From NCBI GenBank assembly GCA_050248275.1, contig JBFWSR010000001.1, positions 372,001-436,000 of the forward strand: DNA of 64,000 nt, read 5' to 3'. The position numbers were made by a program, and so were the translations under genes. Below are positions 25,737 through 33,780 of the stretch, piece after piece. The DNA comes from CAILZL01 sp050248275. GTDB taxonomy: Bacteria > Pseudomonadota > Gammaproteobacteria > Steroidobacterales > Steroidobacteraceae. The notes under the pieces are model-generated. The model searched no databases. It worked only from the letters and a program-made list of their open reading frames with translations, and was not told the origin of the DNA. Each line of letters opens with the position of its first letter. Within the stretch, counting starts at the first letter, position 1.

Positions 25737-26981
25737 ATGAATCGGCGCGTAATTGCATTCGTGTTGTTGTGGACCGTTCTGTCCCATCCCAATGTGGGGT
25801 TATCGCAGCAAACAACTTTTGGTATAGCACCCATTTCCATGACCAAAAGGGAATATGTTTTTGATACTGCGGAGCAGCACAAAATTCGCGTGGTAGTCCT
25901 TGCCAAGGGACTGAAGCATCCCTTTTCAGTTGCGTTATTGCCCCAAGGAGATGCTCTGGTATCCGAACGCAGTGGAGCGCTGCGTCTGATTCATGATGCC
26001 GATGGCGTCAGAGGTAAATCTTCGAAGCTCGATCCCGAACCTGTAACTGGCCTTCCTCAACTCGACCCGGTGTTTCCTCATGGCGGGCTGCATGATGTGA
26101 TTCTGCATCCGCAGTTCTCACAGAATCGCTACGTTTATTTTACTTTCAACAAGCCGGGCAGCATGGCTGCTCCAGGGGCCAAGCCATCCATGCGCAGAGA
26201 GGCAATTGTGTCCTTGATGAGAGGCAGGCTCTCCGTTTCTGGCAAGACGCTGACAGATGTCGTCGAGCTGTTTTCCGGCGAATCCGGGAGTGTCAGTGGT
26301 TCGCGTATTGCCTTCGGCAAGGAGGGCTTGATTTACCTGACCACCGGATCTCCGTTTGGTAATCAGCCGCAGCATCTTGATAGTGTCTATGGCAAGGTGC
26401 TGCGGCTGCGGGATGATGGCACGATACCGGAAGACAACCCTTTCGTCGGTCAAGCAGGTATCCGGCCCGAAATTTTCGCATTTGGAGGGCGTGATCAACT
26501 CGGTATAGCCGTGGATCCAGCAACTGGCGCGATTCTGGCCACCGATCACGGTCCAAACGGTGGCGACGAAGTGAATCTGATTCTGCCGGGACGTAACTAT
26601 GGGTGGCCGATCGTGAGTTTCGGACGTCATTACGAAGGTCCGCGGTGGTCGGAATCTCCGGTGGCAGAAGGTGTGGAGCAGCCGTTGGTTGTATGGCTGC
26701 CATCGATTGCTCCTTCCGGACTGGCCTTTTATAACGGCAATCGCTTTCCAGCCTGGAAAGGCAACTTGTTTGTCGCCAGTGCTCGGCGTGGCGAAATATT
26801 ACGCACAGGTGGCCTGGAGCGAGTGGTATTCAACGAGCAACTGGAGGAGCTGAGACGTGAGACGCTCCTCATGGACTTGCATCAACGCATCCGTGACGTT
26901 CGTCAGGGTCCCGACGGTCTTCTCTATGTATTGACCGATGAGGAAGATGGCGCGCTGCTTCGAATTGAACCCGTCAGTTGA
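25737..26981 (+). CDS. PQQ-dependent sugar dehydrogenase-like protein, copy 2
   Basis: 414 residues from ATG 25737, with AGGGG just upstream. The signal peptide is MNRRVIAFVLLWTVLSHP. The GSDH motifs match copy 1 closely: HGGLHDVILHPQF, SRIAFGKEGLIYLTTG, GGRDQLGIAVDP, TDHGPNGGDEVNLI and FPAWKGNLFVASARRGE. The two are clear paralogues over the whole length, unlike the receptors before them. It shares the Arg-Asp change at the presumed PQQ contact. It follows receptor 2 after 166 bp and ends in a region convergent with the anti-sigma gene at 27151. Confidence 0.85.
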   Translation: MNRRVIAFVLLWTVLSHPNVGLSQQTTFGIAPISMTKREYVFDTAEQHKIRVVVLAKGLKHPFSVALLPQGDALVSERSGALRLIHDADGVRGKSSKLDPEPVTGLPQLDPVFPHGGLHDVILHPQFSQNRYVYFTFNKPGSMAAPGAKPSMRREAIVSLMRGRLSVSGKTLTDVVELFSGESGSVSGSRIAFGKEGLIYLTTGSPFGNQPQHLDSVYGKVLRLRDDGTIPEDNPFVGQAGIRPEIFAFGGRDQLGIAVDPATGAILATDHGPNGGDEVNLILPGRNYGWPIVSFGRHYEGPRWSESPVAEGVEQPLVVWLPSIAPSGLAFYNGNRFPAWKGNLFVASARRGEILRTGGLERVVFNEQLEELRRETLLMDLHQRIRDVRQGPDGLLYVLTDEEDGALLRIEPVS

Positions 26982-27150
26982 ATGATCGTTGAAAGGAGAA
27001 AAAGAATATTGAACTGATGCGGTCGCCTGCATTTGGCGCCCGTTGTTTTTGGTGGCGCCATGAAGCGTGCCCTGCTGTCATAGAACACACCGGCATCCAG
27101 GACATGCTCGTACCATGCCGAACACAGTGGAGTCGGCGCCTTATCCTTTT

Positions 27151-27960
27151 TCAACCCATCACCTTCGCCAGCGCCAGCACGCGTTCCTGTTTCGACACCA
27201 CCACGCCACCAGGTTGTTCGACGGTGACGACGAAGGCGGCAGGCTTGCCGACGGGCAGCTTGGCTTCAAACGGAATGATCACATCGCCGGTGACCGTGGT
27301 TTGCGGGGTATTGAACACGCCGCCATCGACGGGTTCCGGCGGCGTGCGTGCAGCATCGGCAATCCATAGCTGATATTGCTCCAGACGCGGATCGTTGGCC
27401 GGAATGCCGCGGAAGCGTAGATAGCCGCGTTGCGTGATGGGATCGAACACCACATCGCCAACCAGTGCATTGCCGGCGGCATCATTGCCGGGTGACCATG
27501 CAGCCTGAATGGCATGGCCACTCTTCACCAATGCGTCTCGCTGTTGTTCCGGGCTGAGTGCAGCGACGCTGGGCGCAACACTTTCATTGCTGGGTCCCAG
27601 CAGGCGCGGCCACCAGCCGGCCACCGCAAGCAGCAAACACGCAGCGGCGGCCCACCAGCCGGTAGCTTCCGAACGCCAGGCCGGTTTGCGCGCCGGCATG
27701 GCGACGACATTCGAGGCAGCAGCGGTGTGCACTGGCGCCTCGGCCAGAATTTTTGCGGCCAGATGCGCTGGCATGGCTTCCTGATCGGCCTTGCTGGCGA
27801 GCAGAATCGCCGCAATGCTGCTGTCGAATTCATTGTTACTGACTTGCGGGTGCGCATCCATCAGCGCCTTGAGTTCAGCCGCTTCGGCAGCGCTCAAGCC
27901 CTGCGTGGCTTGCTGTGCCAGCAGGTCGAGCAGTCGTTCGTTATCGGGAAGCACGCTCAT
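27151..27960 (-). CDS. RskA-like anti-sigma factor
   Basis: 269 residues. The N-terminal ~80 residues (NERLLDLLAQQATQGLSAAE) form the usual sigma-binding region; one membrane helix follows (WWAAAACLLLAVAGWW, ~residues 102-117). The periplasmic C-terminal half has the RskA domain, with LEQYQLWIADAARTPPEPVD and VTVEQPGGVVVSKQERVLA. No zinc motif (HxxxCxxC) is visible, so it is not a ChrR-type sensor. Its start overlaps the sigma stop (ATGA at 27957-27960), the usual coupling of sigma and anti-sigma. It probably holds the sigma factor at the membrane until an envelope or oxidative signal arrives. Confidence 0.88.
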   Translation of the reverse strand: MSVLPDNERLLDLLAQQATQGLSAAEAAELKALMDAHPQVSNNEFDSSIAAILLASKADQEAMPAHLAAKILAEAPVHTAAASNVVAMPARKPAWRSEATGWWAAAACLLLAVAGWWPRLLGPSNESVAPSVAALSPEQQRDALVKSGHAIQAAWSPGNDAAGNALVGDVVFDPITQRGYLRFRGIPANDPRLEQYQLWIADAARTPPEPVDGGVFNTPQTTVTGDVIIPFEAKLPVGKPAAFVVTVEQPGGVVVSKQERVLALAKVMG

Positions 27961-28532
27961 GGGCGTCCCTCCGTACTCGAATCATGGGTGCCCGACAAGC
28001 GTTGCAACCCCAGTTTTTCCCGTACCAGAATCAGACCCCGACGCATCATGGTCTTGACCGTGCCCAGCGGTAAACCGGTACAAGTGGCAATCTCGCTCTG
28101 GGACAATCCCTGCACCACCGCCAGCTTGATGACGCGCTGCTGCTCGGGCGGCAGGCTCGACAAAGCCTGGGCAGCCAGTCTGGCTTCGACGTGGTCTTCA
28201 TTGTCTGTCTGAGTGCTGGGTTCCCAGTGGGTTTCCATCATGTCGTCGATGGACACTGCACGCGGTTGTCGCTGCTGGCCGCGGAAGCGACTGATCAGGG
28301 TGCGACGCGCCAGCGTGACGATGAAGATGGCTTCCGAACCGCGACTCGCATCGAAGTGTTTGGCGTTCTTCCATAACTGCAGGAACACATCCTGTGCGGC
28401 GTCTTCGGCATCGGCCGGCGTGGGTGACAGGCGTCGCGCCAGACCCCAGATCATGCCGCCGTATTGATCGAGACATTGCTTGAATGCCGCCTGTTCGCCC
28501 AGCGCAATGCGTGCCAGCAGTCCGGTGCTCAT
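27957..28532 (-). CDS. ECF sigma factor of the lipid locus
   Basis: 191 residues from ATG 28532 (MSTGLLARIALGEQ); ATG 28586 would add 18 hydrophobic residues unlike the family. Region 2 is DAAQDVFLQLWKNA and region 4 is GLSQSEIATCTGLPLGTVKT. Paired with an RskA-like partner it fits the SigK/SigL-like (ECF19-like) group, whose promoters have TGAACC-like -35 and CGT-containing -10 elements. That agrees with the TGAATCC-N15-GCGTATCT sites at 33306-33387. It sits 275 bp behind the CFA-like gene, and I find no copy of the motif directly before it. Confidence 0.88.
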   Translation of the reverse strand: MSTGLLARIALGEQAAFKQCLDQYGGMIWGLARRLSPTPADAEDAAQDVFLQLWKNAKHFDASRGSEAIFIVTLARRTLISRFRGQQRQPRAVSIDDMMETHWEPSTQTDNEDHVEARLAAQALSSLPPEQQRVIKLAVVQGLSQSEIATCTGLPLGTVKTMMRRGLILVREKLGLQRLSGTHDSSTEGRP

Positions 28533-28744
28533 GATCGTCCCGGCCAGTCGCAGCAGATCGGTGGCAACAATGAGCGCGAATAACATGGCGTGTCCTCAAC
28601 ATCCGGGCGCATGGCCGCAAGGCTGTCGCGCGCAAAAAGATGTTGATGGGAAGCTGCCAAGCCGGACTCCAGTGTTACTGGTTGTTGTTGCTGGCCGGAG
28701 TATAGCCATGCGACCTGCATCCGTGTCCATAGCCGCTTGCAGAT

Positions 28745-28762
28745 GTCGGGTTAAAACCCGAC
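28745..28762. repeat. Near-perfect palindrome between the CFA-like gene and the sigma gene
   Basis: GTCGGGTT AA AACCCGAC, 8-bp arms with a 2-nt centre. It lies just after the CFA-like stop, without a T run. It could be a terminator stem or a small REP-type repeat; I cannot decide. Confidence 0.5.
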
Positions 28763-28806
28763 TTACAAATACATCGTGACGCTGGCGGGCGATGATGTGC
28801 ATGGCT

Positions 28807-30096
28807 TTATGCAGTGCTCAGCACCGCACGCCGGCAGCGCGGTTTGGTGAGCAGCATCTGCACCGCGCCCAGTTGCCGCTCGGCGAAACCGCCTTCGCAG
28901 TAACACAGATAGTATTCCCACAGGCGGATGAAACTGTCCGAATAGCCCAGCTGCCGCACTGCCGGCAGTTGCGCATGGAAACGCTCGCGCCAATGCCGCA
29001 GCGTCGTGGCGTAATGCGGACCGATGTCTTGCAGGTGATAAACCTTGAAGTCTGTGACCCTGCTCAAGGCGTTACTGATGGCCGCGACCGAGGGAATGAA
29101 ACTGCCGGGAAAAATGAAGCGCTGGATGAAATCCACCGACTTCAATGCCTGGGCATAGAGTTGATCCTGCAGTGTGATGGCCTGCAGCAGCATCGCGCCC
29201 TCGGGCTTGAGCAGGCTGGCGCATTTTTTCAGATAGGTATCCAGATACTGTGCGCCCACGGCTTCGATCATCTCGATGGATACCAGCTTGTCGTATTGAC
29301 CGTGCAGGTCGCGGTAATCGTCCAGCAGTAGAGTGATGCGTTCGCTGAGGCCGGCTTCGGCCACTTTGACTCTGGCCAGTTCATATTGCTGTCTGGAGAT
29401 GGTGGTGCTCGTCACCCGGCAGCCATAGTGTTGTGCGGCATGAATGGCCAGGCCACCCCAGCCGGTGCCGATTTCCAGCAGATGATCGCCGGGCTGCAGG
29501 TCAAGCTTGCGACAGGCGGCATCGAACTTGGCAATGGAGGCTTGCTGCAGCGTGCTGTCCGGTTGCAAAAAGATGCCACAGGAATAAGCCATGGTGTCAT
29601 CGAGCATCAGCTGATACAGCTCGTTGCCGATGTCGTAATGCGCCGCAATGTTGCGGGCGCTGCCGGCCTTGCTGTTGCGGTTCCAGAAATGAAACAGCTT
29701 CAGGAACGGCTGGCTGACAAATGACCAGCGACTGTCCATGCCATTCAGCACTTCGCGATTGATGACAAAGAGGCGCACCAGCGCCACCAGATCGTCGCAG
29801 CGCCACAGCCCGCGAATGTACGCCTCGCCAGCGCCTACGCTGCCGCCAAAGGCCGCATCGGCATACAGCTGCGGATGCAGTACCTGAATCGTGGCGCTCA
29901 ATGAACATTCGGCAGTGCGTTGGCCAAAGCGATGCGTGCCGCGGTCGTCGATGAAAATGATCTCGCCCTGTTGCAGTTGCCTGAGTTGCGTGAACAACAG
30001 CTTGCGTCCGAGACGAGCGAGCGGCGAACTCTTTGCAGTTTGCTTGATCAATGCTTCGCCGGGAATGATGCTGGTTTTGGAGCTGAGCGTGTTCAT
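28807..30096 (-). CDS. CFA-synthase-like fatty-acyl methyltransferase
   Basis: 429 residues. The CMAS family is clear: HYDIGNELYQLMLDDTMAYS, then SAM motif LLEIGTGWGGLAIHAA and SIEMIEAVG. The Cys of YSCGIF, which lines the active site in E. coli Cfa, is kept, but the position of its catalytic His (FLLHTI in E. coli) reads Gln (MLLQAI). That suggests a methylation other than plain cyclopropanation, such as formation of methylated or furan fatty acids; this is inference. It acts on acyl chains of membrane lipids. Start and stop overlaps (ATGA) join it to the DUF1365 gene upstream. Confidence 0.88.
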   Translation of the reverse strand: MNTLSSKTSIIPGEALIKQTAKSSPLARLGRKLLFTQLRQLQQGEIIFIDDRGTHRFGQRTAECSLSATIQVLHPQLYADAAFGGSVGAGEAYIRGLWRCDDLVALVRLFVINREVLNGMDSRWSFVSQPFLKLFHFWNRNSKAGSARNIAAHYDIGNELYQLMLDDTMAYSCGIFLQPDSTLQQASIAKFDAACRKLDLQPGDHLLEIGTGWGGLAIHAAQHYGCRVTSTTISRQQYELARVKVAEAGLSERITLLLDDYRDLHGQYDKLVSIEMIEAVGAQYLDTYLKKCASLLKPEGAMLLQAITLQDQLYAQALKSVDFIQRFIFPGSFIPSVAAISNALSRVTDFKVYHLQDIGPHYATTLRHWRERFHAQLPAVRQLGYSDSFIRLWEYYLCYCEGGFAERQLGAVQMLLTKPRCRRAVLSTA

Positions 30097-30890
30097 GCTT
30101 TTCTTCCTATAGATCCCAGAGGCTTCGGTTGCTTGTCGGGATGAGTAAAAACCGGCACGCGCGTGATGAACAGTTTCAGCGCCTGCCAGTGAATCAGCGT
30201 GATGACCTGCAACGTGATCAAGGGAAAGCTGAGCAGCGCCGCAGCCAGAGACCGCGAGCTGATGGGCTGACGTTGCAGGGTGAGCGTGGCATCGAATTGC
30301 TTGCTGTCATCGCGCCAGTTTTCCATATGTATGCGCAATGCTGCATCCGGCGCCGACAAGCGCCAGTGATAGCGCATGTCCATGGGCATGAAGGGCGAAA
30401 CATGGAAACGTTTGTCAAACTGCCAGCGCCATGCGTTCTGTGCTGAAGTAACCGACTCAAGCGACCCGCTTGCATCCAGCACATAACAATGCCGCTGTTT
30501 CCAGGGTGTGTTGGTAATTTCCGCAACGATGGCTTCTACGCGCGTATCCGCAGCGTCAAAAACGTAATAAAAACTGACCGGATTGAAGCTGTAACCGAAG
30601 TAGCGCAGGTGAGTCAGCAGTCGTATGGGGCCGGTCGGCCGCTTGCCGATATGCTGCTCGACCGTATCACGCACTGCGTCAGTCAGCGATTGCGATGCAT
30701 CACCATGAAAATCCCGGCGGCGGAACCATGCCAGCGCCGGACGACGTGCCGACCAAAACCAGTAACCGTCAAACAGGGTTGGCAGCTCATCCAGATCCAG
30801 CAGCATCATGTAAATGCGATAACGAAATGCATTGCTGCGCGGCGCATGACGGCGATGCTGGATGTGGCCGGTGTAGAAACAGCTCTTCAT
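30093..30890 (-). CDS. DUF1365 protein
   Basis: 265 residues beginning MKSCFYTGHIQHRRHAPRSN, the family signature, with LRYFGYSFNPVSFYYVFDAA in the middle. The biochemical role of DUF1365 is not known, but it nearly always sits between an FAD oxidoreductase and a CFA-like enzyme, as here. Its start overlaps the oxidoreductase stop (30887-30890) and its stop overlaps the CFA-like start (30093-30096), so the three are translated together. I infer a helper or enzyme step in fatty-acyl modification. Confidence 0.9.
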   Translation of the reverse strand: MKSCFYTGHIQHRRHAPRSNAFRYRIYMMLLDLDELPTLFDGYWFWSARRPALAWFRRRDFHGDASQSLTDAVRDTVEQHIGKRPTGPIRLLTHLRYFGYSFNPVSFYYVFDAADTRVEAIVAEITNTPWKQRHCYVLDASGSLESVTSAQNAWRWQFDKRFHVSPFMPMDMRYHWRLSAPDAALRIHMENWRDDSKQFDATLTLQRQPISSRSLAAALLSFPLITLQVITLIHWQALKLFITRVPVFTHPDKQPKPLGSIGRKA

Positions 30891-32263
30891 GATTGATCTG
30901 CTGCCATCGGCTGCACGTCTTGCTGTTCTATTTCACGTTCGTCCTGAGCCTGTCGAAGGGCTCCTGATTGCGGCAAAGAACCCTTCGACAGGCTCAGGGC
31001 GAACGGGGTTGAGAAGTTGTTGAATTTGGCAAACGCCCGCAGCATGCGTTGCGCGCTGACTACGCCATCCTCATGAAAGCCGTAACCCCAGTAGGCGCCG
31101 CAATAGAACGTACGGTTGACGCCATTCACTTTCGTATAACGCTGCTGCGCTGCCACGGCACCGGGTGTGTATACGGGATGGTGGTACACATAGCTGCCTA
31201 GCACCTTGGCTGGATCAATATGCTGGCTGCGGTTCAGCGTGACCAGAAACTTTTCCGGCGCTGACAGGTTCTGCAGAATGTTCATGTCATAGGTGAGCGT
31301 CACTCGGTCCTGCGATTCGGCCAGTAAGTGATAATTCCAAGCGGCACGCGCCAGCGGTTTGCGCGGCAGCATGCGTGTGTCCGTGTGCAGCAGCACTTCG
31401 TTTTCCTGATAGGGAAAAGCGCCCAGCACTTCTCGCTCTGCCTGGCTGGGTTGTTCAAGGAGACGCAAAGCCTGGTCGCTGTGGCAGGCCAATACCACAC
31501 AGTCGTGCGATTCAATGTCGCCGGCGCGTGTGCGGATCAATACCTGTTTTGCCTCGCGCTTAACGCCCGTGATCGGAGTACGCAGGCGAATGCGATGTTG
31601 ATATGAGGCGACCAGCTTGCGCGCGTATTCACGCGAACCGCCCTTGATGGCGCGCCATACGGGACGATGGCTCACATTGAGGAAGCCATGACGATCGAAA
31701 AATTCCACGAAGAAATGCGCAGGAAAATCCAGCATCGACGTTTCCGTGGCCGACCAGATTGCGCGACCCATCGGTACAATGTAGCGCTCGGTAAATGCGC
31801 GTGAATAACCGTGGCGTTGCAGGTACGCCGACAATGTCAGTTGATTGTTATCTTCCTTGAGCAAGGCGCGCGCCTCGCCGTTGAAACGCAGGATGTCGTA
31901 GATCATGCGCAGAAACGATGGCCGCAAGACATTCAGGCGCTGGGCAAACAGGCTGTTTAGGGAAGTGCCGTTGTATTCCAGGCCGGTGCGCTCGCAGCGC
32001 AATGAAAAACTCATGTCCGAGTATTGCCATTCGACCTGCAGTTCATCGAGCAGGGCAATGAAGTTCGGATAGGTCCAGTCGTTAAAGACAATAAAGCCGG
32101 TGTCGATGGCCCACTGCCTGCCGTCGCGTTCAATATCAATCGTTGCCGTATGTCCACCGTAGTAATCGTTGGCTTCGTACACGGTGATCTCATGACCCTG
32201 CTGGTGCAGCCGGAGGGCGGCGGTCATGCCGGCAATACCGGAGCCGATGATGGCGATGCGCAT
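30887..32263 (-). CDS. FAD-dependent oxidoreductase (amine-oxidase-like fold)
   Basis: 458 residues. It starts with an FAD-binding Rossmann motif, MRIAIIGSGIAGMTAALRLH, then YEANDYYGGHT, and later has DTGFIVFND and the C-terminal FYCGAYWGYGFHEDG. In related clusters this family carries a desaturation step on methylated acyl chains (furan fatty acid genes of the Rhodobacter singlet-oxygen response are the closest precedent I know). Residues ~420-443 (ALSLSKG ... LRQAQDERE) come from a palindromic repeat at 30936-31005 near the C-terminus. It starts 1 bp after the desaturase stop, in a tight operon. Confidence 0.88.
   Translation of the reverse strand: MRIAIIGSGIAGMTAALRLHQQGHEITVYEANDYYGGHTATIDIERDGRQWAIDTGFIVFNDWTYPNFIALLDELQVEWQYSDMSFSLRCERTGLEYNGTSLNSLFAQRLNVLRPSFLRMIYDILRFNGEARALLKEDNNQLTLSAYLQRHGYSRAFTERYIVPMGRAIWSATETSMLDFPAHFFVEFFDRHGFLNVSHRPVWRAIKGGSREYARKLVASYQHRIRLRTPITGVKREAKQVLIRTRAGDIESHDCVVLACHSDQALRLLEQPSQAEREVLGAFPYQENEVLLHTDTRMLPRKPLARAAWNYHLLAESQDRVTLTYDMNILQNLSAPEKFLVTLNRSQHIDPAKVLGSYVYHHPVYTPGAVAAQQRYTKVNGVNRTFYCGAYWGYGFHEDGVVSAQRMLRAFAKFNNFSTPFALSLSKGSLPQSGALRQAQDEREIEQQDVQPMAADQS
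30936..31005. repeat. Palindromic repeat inside the 3' end of the FAD oxidoreductase gene
   Basis: Two 25-bp arms, 30936-30960 and 30981-31005, are inverted repeats with one mismatch and a 20-nt spacer. The core CCTTCGACAGGCTCAGG is shared with 15018-15033. It adds a short in-frame peptide instead of breaking the gene. Confidence 0.85.
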
Positions 32264-32264
32264 G

Positions 32265-33269
32265 TCAGGACTCCCGCTTTACGCGCGACTGCATGTGATC
32301 TTCACGCACAGCCAGCGGCACCGGTTTCAAGTCCCAGATGATGCCCAGCCAGGACAGACATTTGAGCAGGTAGTAGGTGATGTCCAGTTCCCACCAGTAA
32401 AAGCCCTGACGGGTCGCAGCGGGGTAGTGATGGTGATTGTTGTGCCAGCCTTCGCCGAAAGTGATCAAGGCCAGCAACCAGTTATTGCGGCTGTCATCGC
32501 CGGTTTGATAGCGCTGCGTACCAAACACATGCGACAGCGAGTTGATGGTGTAAGTGGCGTGATAGCAAACGACAGTGGAAATGAAGAAACCCCATACCAG
32601 CATCTGCCAGCCCGTAGTGCCGAGTTCGGGCGCATGAGTTTCAAGATACTGGCCCAGCAACAACATGCCGTATGCAAAGGCCACCGGCACGGCAATGTCG
32701 AAACGATCCAGCCAGCGCAGTTCGGGGAAGCGTTGCAGATCGCGCACACGTTTCAGATCGGGCGCAAAACCCTTGCGGGTCAGAAACCAGCCGGTGTGCG
32801 CGCGCCAGAAACCATGTTGCACAGGTGAATGTGGGTCAGCCGGATCATCGGAATGCGCATGATGATGACGATGATGTGCCGCCCACCACACCGGCCCGCG
32901 CTGCACGGCAGCAGCGCCCAACACGCCAAACACAAACTGAGCGATACGCGATGTCTTGAAACTGCGATGCGAAAAATAGCGATGATAAAAACCAGTGACC
33001 GCAAACATGCGCAACATGTAAGCAAGCAGGGCCACCAGCACCGCTACCGGACTGATGCCCACCCGGATGACCGCAAAGCACATCAGGTGCATGCCGACAA
33101 AGGGAATCACCCGTGACCATTCAATGCGGTCTGGTTCCAGATTACTGGCATGCAGCTCTGCCGGATCGGCAATGAACCATAACTTCAGGTTGCGCAGTGC
33201 GCGCCGGGCCAGACTGTCAGGGTGGTTTACCTGCGGGTGATGCGGCGATGGATGACTCGTGGGGTGCAT
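32265..33269 (-). CDS. Acyl-CoA/lipid delta-9-type fatty acid desaturase
   Basis: 334 residues, with hydrophobic segments flanking three His boxes: HRYFSHR, HRHHHAHSD and HNNHHHYP, the di-iron ligands of membrane desaturases. Spacing and the WWAAHHRHHH context match stearoyl-CoA-desaturase-type enzymes. It introduces a cis double bond, which would feed the methyltransferases in this cluster. It is first in the minus-strand operon, its promoter motif (33306-33338) lies 37 bp upstream, and the next gene begins 1 bp after its stop. Confidence 0.93.
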   Translation of the reverse strand: MHPTSHPSPHHPQVNHPDSLARRALRNLKLWFIADPAELHASNLEPDRIEWSRVIPFVGMHLMCFAVIRVGISPVAVLVALLAYMLRMFAVTGFYHRYFSHRSFKTSRIAQFVFGVLGAAAVQRGPVWWAAHHRHHHAHSDDPADPHSPVQHGFWRAHTGWFLTRKGFAPDLKRVRDLQRFPELRWLDRFDIAVPVAFAYGMLLLGQYLETHAPELGTTGWQMLVWGFFISTVVCYHATYTINSLSHVFGTQRYQTGDDSRNNWLLALITFGEGWHNNHHHYPAATRQGFYWWELDITYYLLKCLSWLGIIWDLKPVPLAVREDHMQSRVKRES

Positions 33270-33305
33270 GAGGCGATGGGCTCGGTTGTCAGTAGCGTGT
33301 TGACT

Positions 33306-33338
33306 GACAGATACGCCGCCTGCACCGGGCTGGATTCA
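33306..33338 (-). promoter_or_regulatory. Candidate ECF promoter of the minus-strand lipid operon
   Basis: On the minus strand TGAATCC (33338-33332), 15 nt, then GCGTATCT (33316-33309). The same motif with the same spacing faces the other way at 33358-33387. The distance from the -10 to the desaturase ATG is about 37 bp, almost equal to the distance on the other side. Confidence 0.75.
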
Positions 33339-33357
33339 AATATTTTCGCATCGGTCG

Positions 33358-33387
33358 TGAATCCGTTATGACCATCGCGGCGTATCT
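33358..33387 (+). promoter_or_regulatory. Candidate ECF promoter of the plus-strand lipid operon
   Basis: TGAATCC (33358-33364), 15 nt, GCGTATCT (33380-33387), mirrored by the minus-strand site. It precedes the DUF1475 gene at 33424. TGAATCC resembles the TGAACC -35 reported for SigL-like sigma factors. Confidence 0.75.
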
Positions 33388-33423
33388 AACAATTGATTCC
33401 CCGTATGCGATGGACATGAAGCT

Positions 33424-33771
33424 ATGAATCCGCGCCGGCCTCTCATGATGATGTTCAGCCTGATCCTGCTCTGCATGCTGGTCGTGACCGGCTGGGCCAG
33501 CTGGATACAGCCGGTTTGGGAATGGACGGGCCTGAAGCAGCAACCTAATCACGCCTGGACGATTGCCACTCTGTTCGATGCCTATTTTGGTTTCATCACT
33601 TTTTACATGTGGGTGCTGTACAAGGAGCGCAGTGCAGTCAAGCGTCTGGTGTGGTTCATCGCCATCATGGCGCTCGGCAACATGGCGATGGCGCTATACA
33701 TGCTGAAAGAACTGCGCAAGCTGGATGCAGAGGATGCCATGGTGCATCTGCTGATCAGCCGGAATGGGTGA
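33424..33771 (+). CDS. DUF1475-like small membrane protein
   Basis: 115 residues with about three membrane helices: MMMFSLILLCMLVVTGWASW, TIATLFDAYFGFITFYMWVL and WFIAIMALGNMAMALYML. PNHAWTIATLFDAYFGF resembles the DUF1475 family. The function is unknown. It is the first gene of the plus-strand operon, 9 bp before the DUF1295 gene, and its promoter motif pairs it with the desaturase operon. Confidence 0.75.
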   Translation: MNPRRPLMMMFSLILLCMLVVTGWASWIQPVWEWTGLKQQPNHAWTIATLFDAYFGFITFYMWVLYKERSAVKRLVWFIAIMALGNMAMALYMLKELRKLDAEDAMVHLLISRNG

Positions 33772-33780
33772 GGGCAATCA

